Assembly: GCA_032718475.1 (NCBI GenBank)
Contig: JAUCBJ010008919.1
Location: 1-20,047, forward strand
Length of the DNA stretch: 20,047 nt
Direction: 5' to 3'
DNA from: Nemertoderma westbladi
Lineage: Eukaryota; Xenacoelomorpha; Nemertodermatida; Nemertodermatidae
The notes under the pieces were generated by a model. It made no database searches. It was not told the origin of the DNA and was given only the letters and a program-made list of their open reading frames with translations. Below are positions 17,746 to 20,047 of the stretch, piece by piece; the first letter of the stretch is position 1; every line of letters begins with the position of its first letter. The position numbers were made by a program, and so were the translations under genes.

Positions 17746-17839
17746 TTAATTTCAAGGCAACCATATTTATTCTCCGTACAACTTCCAGGTACTCAACTTC
17801 ATCACTTCAACTGGTTCCGGATCTGTGAACGTCAATGCT

Positions 17840-17866
17840 TGGTACATTGGTGAGGACTAAGTTAGA
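17840..17866 (+). promoter_or_regulatory. candidate tRNA primer-binding site / LTR end
   Basis: Two readings are possible. TGGTACATTGG (17840-17850) matches the complement of a tRNA-Gly 3' end (TGGTGCATTGG) at 10 of 11 bases. Alternatively an LTR ending in TACA at 17846 is followed one base later by TGGTGAGGAC. Either would fit a leader of about 500 bases before the gag-like frame. Without the matching 3' LTR this is tentative. Confidence 0.25.
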
Positions 17867-17944
17867 GTCACTTACGAATTGGGACGCGAACGACGGTACA
17901 CCGATTCTGAGGTTGGTCGTAGTGTTAAATCTTTGTACTTGTGA

Positions 17945-18366
17945 GATCTATTGAGTGAATTATGGCAGCCTGAAAGGTTTGTAAAACACATACCGGTATA
18001 TATTGAGTATTCCTCGCATACCAATATATATAATTTCTGGGAATTTGGCGTTATTTGTAAAAATTTAAAATTTATTATTTTACCAAAATAATAAAGGTTT
18101 TAAAATTCATCTCATTTTACCCAATTTACAATTGTGGTAGCCGTGCAAATAGCTCCTTTATTTGCATCATAAATATACATTGGTAAGTGTATATAAAATA
18201 TTTGATTAATTTGGAAATATTTTCGCTGTTATATATATACAACACAACGTTTTGGTGTTATATAATTTGTATAATAGACCAATTTTAAGGTATATATAAT
18301 TTATATAATTATATATATAGTTGACATTGTTTTAATAATACCACCGAACTTGACAACCTTTTAACA
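17945..18366. other. AT-rich leader before the gag-like frame
   Basis: Contains TATATA runs at about 18230-18320 and TTGGTAAGTGT at about 18180, which looks like a 5' splice site. No frame of note. It separates the candidate primer site from the ATG at 18367. Confidence 0.4.
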
Positions 18367-20047
18367 ATGAGTCAGAACAACAACACTGACCCTCCATTAA
18401 CGGAGTATTACGAGACGGCTGGTGAGACAACTAGTCAGCAATTAGACACTTCAGTACCTGACAGTACTGTGGACATTACTGAACCTACGACAATTACTGT
18501 GGGTACCGCTACTGTAACAGAAGTTATAGACGATGACGGTGGTCAATCCCAGACATTTGGCTCACATCCCTACAACAATGTACCCGACCCACATAGTGAC
18601 AGTGGGAGTGAAACATCAACACCAGGTCCAACTATCAGCAGGAGTGCTGGTGGACATATGGCTAAAGTAACTAGTGCTACAAATAAATTAATAAGAGTAT
18701 TAGATAGGCAAGAGTACGAACCTGTAAATCTAGGCATATTACAGGATGAATATAATCAATTAATATTTACTCAAAGTAATAAACTGCAAGAATTAGTAGG
18801 CCTGGCAGAAAAACGGCGGGAATTTAAAACTCTTACCAACCTGTACACTAAGTTACAAAGTATTCGTGCTACCTTTATTTCGATAACAAATCGAATTCGG
18901 GCAATACGCGAGGAGTTCCGCGCAAGTTTAGCCGATGCATCGGAGGCACAAATAAACTTTGACTCAGAAGAATTCGAGTTGAATGAATGGGTAAATGTGT
19001 ACCTGTACATAAATAAGTTAGAGCGTTATCTATTTCAGAAGGGTGTGGTAGTACCCGGTTTACCGCTACCAACTAAGGCAAATGAAGTGGCCAGCGAATA
19101 TTCGGAAATCATTAACGAGGGAGCTCATTCGGTGGCGAGTAAAACCCGGTGTGAGGGTTCCGTGAGTTCGTTGTCGATTTCAGCCTCGCAACTATTAACC
19201 GTGAGGAGGTTGAGCGAAGATGGGCAACAAGCAAAACGCGAACAACTTCGATTTGAACGAGAAGAAGAAATTCGGCGTAGTAGGCAACTGGCAGAAACAC
19301 AGTTGAAGCGATTAGAGCAAAATATATCGCAACTGAGTGTGGAAGAAACACATTTACTGGAGTCTGAAGCATGCGCGATAAGGGCCAAGAAATTAGATAT
19401 GGAAGCAGCAAATAGATTAGCTGAGATTGAACGTGGGAGGGTTCGAAGAGAAGCTGAGCGTGTTAAGGCGGATCGTTTAGCAGAAATCGAGAAGGCACTA
19501 ATTGAACGCGAAACTGATGCAAATCGCCAACGAATGGTTGATGATGCTATGCGTATTGAACAAGAAAATGAAATAGCAAGAAGAAAGAAAGAGCTGGAAG
19601 ATCAGTGTTTGAAAATCGAGGCCCAACGTAAACAACAGCTTGAGGAGGACGAACGCAGAAGGAAAGGAGAAGAATTGGCTAGTCGACAACAACGTATCGC
19701 ATCTGAACTTGAGGAAGCCAAATTAGCAGCGAGATGTTATAGAGCGAATTCATTGTTAAGCGAATTGGACCATGTTGCTTCCTCTGTAGAGCAGTACAAT
19801 GAAACTCATGGAAAGGATGCAATAGACTCAAAGATGCATTTCATCGATGCTTTTCATAGACGTTTTGCTGAAAAGGGATGGGTGGAAGAGGAATATGATT
19901 TGCCACCTAGCATAAGTGGAACACAACGACGAAATCCTCGCCGTATTGAAAACCGTGGGGCGGAAGAATACCCAGAAATTGCATCAGGAGGAATATTGAA
20001 TTTCACCAATGATAATTTTTCTCGCAAAACTCACCATCCACGAACTG
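18367..20047 (+). CDS. gag-like polyprotein of a probable BEL/Pao-type LTR retrotransposon (3' end outside window)
   Basis: An uninterrupted frame of 560 codons that leaves the window; no stop was found on a codon-by-codon read. The ATG at 18367 has A at -3 (AACAATGAG) and is the first in frame after stop-rich AT sequence. Residues 1 to about 95 are Thr/Ser/Asp-rich and acidic, without a signal peptide. Residues 100-235 look helical, with E-F-E-L-N-E-W-V-N-V near 203. Residues 279-460 are a long Arg/Glu/Ala/Gln-rich coiled coil. The part after 460 is mixed and polar. No CCHC knuckle, protease or RT is seen before the edge. BEL/Pao gag proteins often have this plan (helical domain, charged coiled coil, then a gag core), which is the main reason for the call. 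A host coiled-coil protein is the alternative. Base composition is GC-richer than the leader. Confidence 0.9.
   Translation, partial: MSQNNNTDPPLTEYYETAGETTSQQLDTSVPDSTVDITEPTTITVGTATVTEVIDDDGGQSQTFGSHPYNNVPDPHSDSGSETSTPGPTISRSAGGHMAKVTSATNKLIRVLDRQEYEPVNLGILQDEYNQLIFTQSNKLQELVGLAEKRREFKTLTNLYTKLQSIRATFISITNRIRAIREEFRASLADASEAQINFDSEEFELNEWVNVYLYINKLERYLFQKGVVVPGLPLPTKANEVASEYSEIINEGAHSVASKTRCEGSVSSLSISASQLLTVRRLSEDGQQAKREQLRFEREEEIRRSRQLAETQLKRLEQNISQLSVEETHLLESEACAIRAKKLDMEAANRLAEIERGRVRREAERVKADRLAEIEKALIERETDANRQRMVDDAMRIEQENEIARRKKELEDQCLKIEAQRKQQLEEDERRRKGEELASRQQRIASELEEAKLAARCYRANSLLSELDHVASSVEQYNETHGKDAIDSKMHFIDAFHRRFAEKGWVEEEYDLPPSISGTQRRNPRRIENRGAEEYPEIASGGILNFTNDNFSRKTHHPRT

Noticed and set aside
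18771-19692. Several minus-strand frames opposite the gag-like ORF
   Set aside because: Shadows of the plus-strand 560-codon frame, whose coiled-coil codons leave the complement open.

Overview
The window looks like AT-rich nuclear DNA of an invertebrate animal. It holds no bacterial-style operons, no tRNA or rRNA gene I can support, and no complete host gene. It does hold many broken non-LTR retrotransposons (LINEs), small inverted-repeat elements, homopolymer G/C tracts of up to 21 bases and microsatellites. I cannot place the phylum. Palindromic words such as TACCGGTA and the LINE types fit a marine invertebrate, but that is inference.

Layout. 1-930 is AT-rich with no supported gene. 932-1120 is a weak protein relic. 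1243-3608 is a decayed plus-strand LINE (LINE-1). It is split by a minus-strand LINE piece (LINE-2, about 2006-2690) that still shows YADD and KYLG motifs. 3607-5112 is a block bounded by a G-run and a C-run. It contains a tandem array of roughly 165-bp units that turns round at about 4322, then a possible tRNA-like SINE end. 5240-5965 is a minus-strand LINE relic (LINE-3) cut open by a 317-bp foldback element. 6660-7010 is a MITE with arms of about 110 bp. 7265-7981 is a 5'-truncated LINE tail with an intact 205-codon ORF and a (TAG)n tail.

Two copies of another dispersed repeat lie at 8560-9810 (interrupted) and 12640-13110. 9850-11087 is a GC-richer LINE 5' piece with a damaged endonuclease domain. 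11338-12600 is a second tandem array that reverses orientation at its centre. 13637-14912 is a long relative of the 5.4-kb foldback element. It carries a CGT-type microsatellite and seven monomers of about 147 bp, each with the same 11-base core that resembles a CTCF site. 15096-15299 is a short Harbinger-like MITE, and 15534-15665 is a second copy of the 6.7-kb MITE arm. 15930-17745 holds nothing I can assign.

From 18367 to the right edge one uninterrupted frame of 560 codons runs out of the window. It encodes an acidic Thr/Ser-rich N-terminus, a helical domain and a long charged coiled coil. It is the only clearly intact protein-coding region here. It is best read as the gag part of an LTR retrotransposon (BEL/Pao-like), although a host coiled-coil protein is not excluded.

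The genes do not form a pathway: the region is a graveyard of nested mobile elements. The most notable structure is that three apparently unrelated tandem arrays with unit lengths of 145-179 bp lie within 11 kb, two of them head-to-head palindromic. One carries an invariant insulator-like motif at close to nucleosome spacing.
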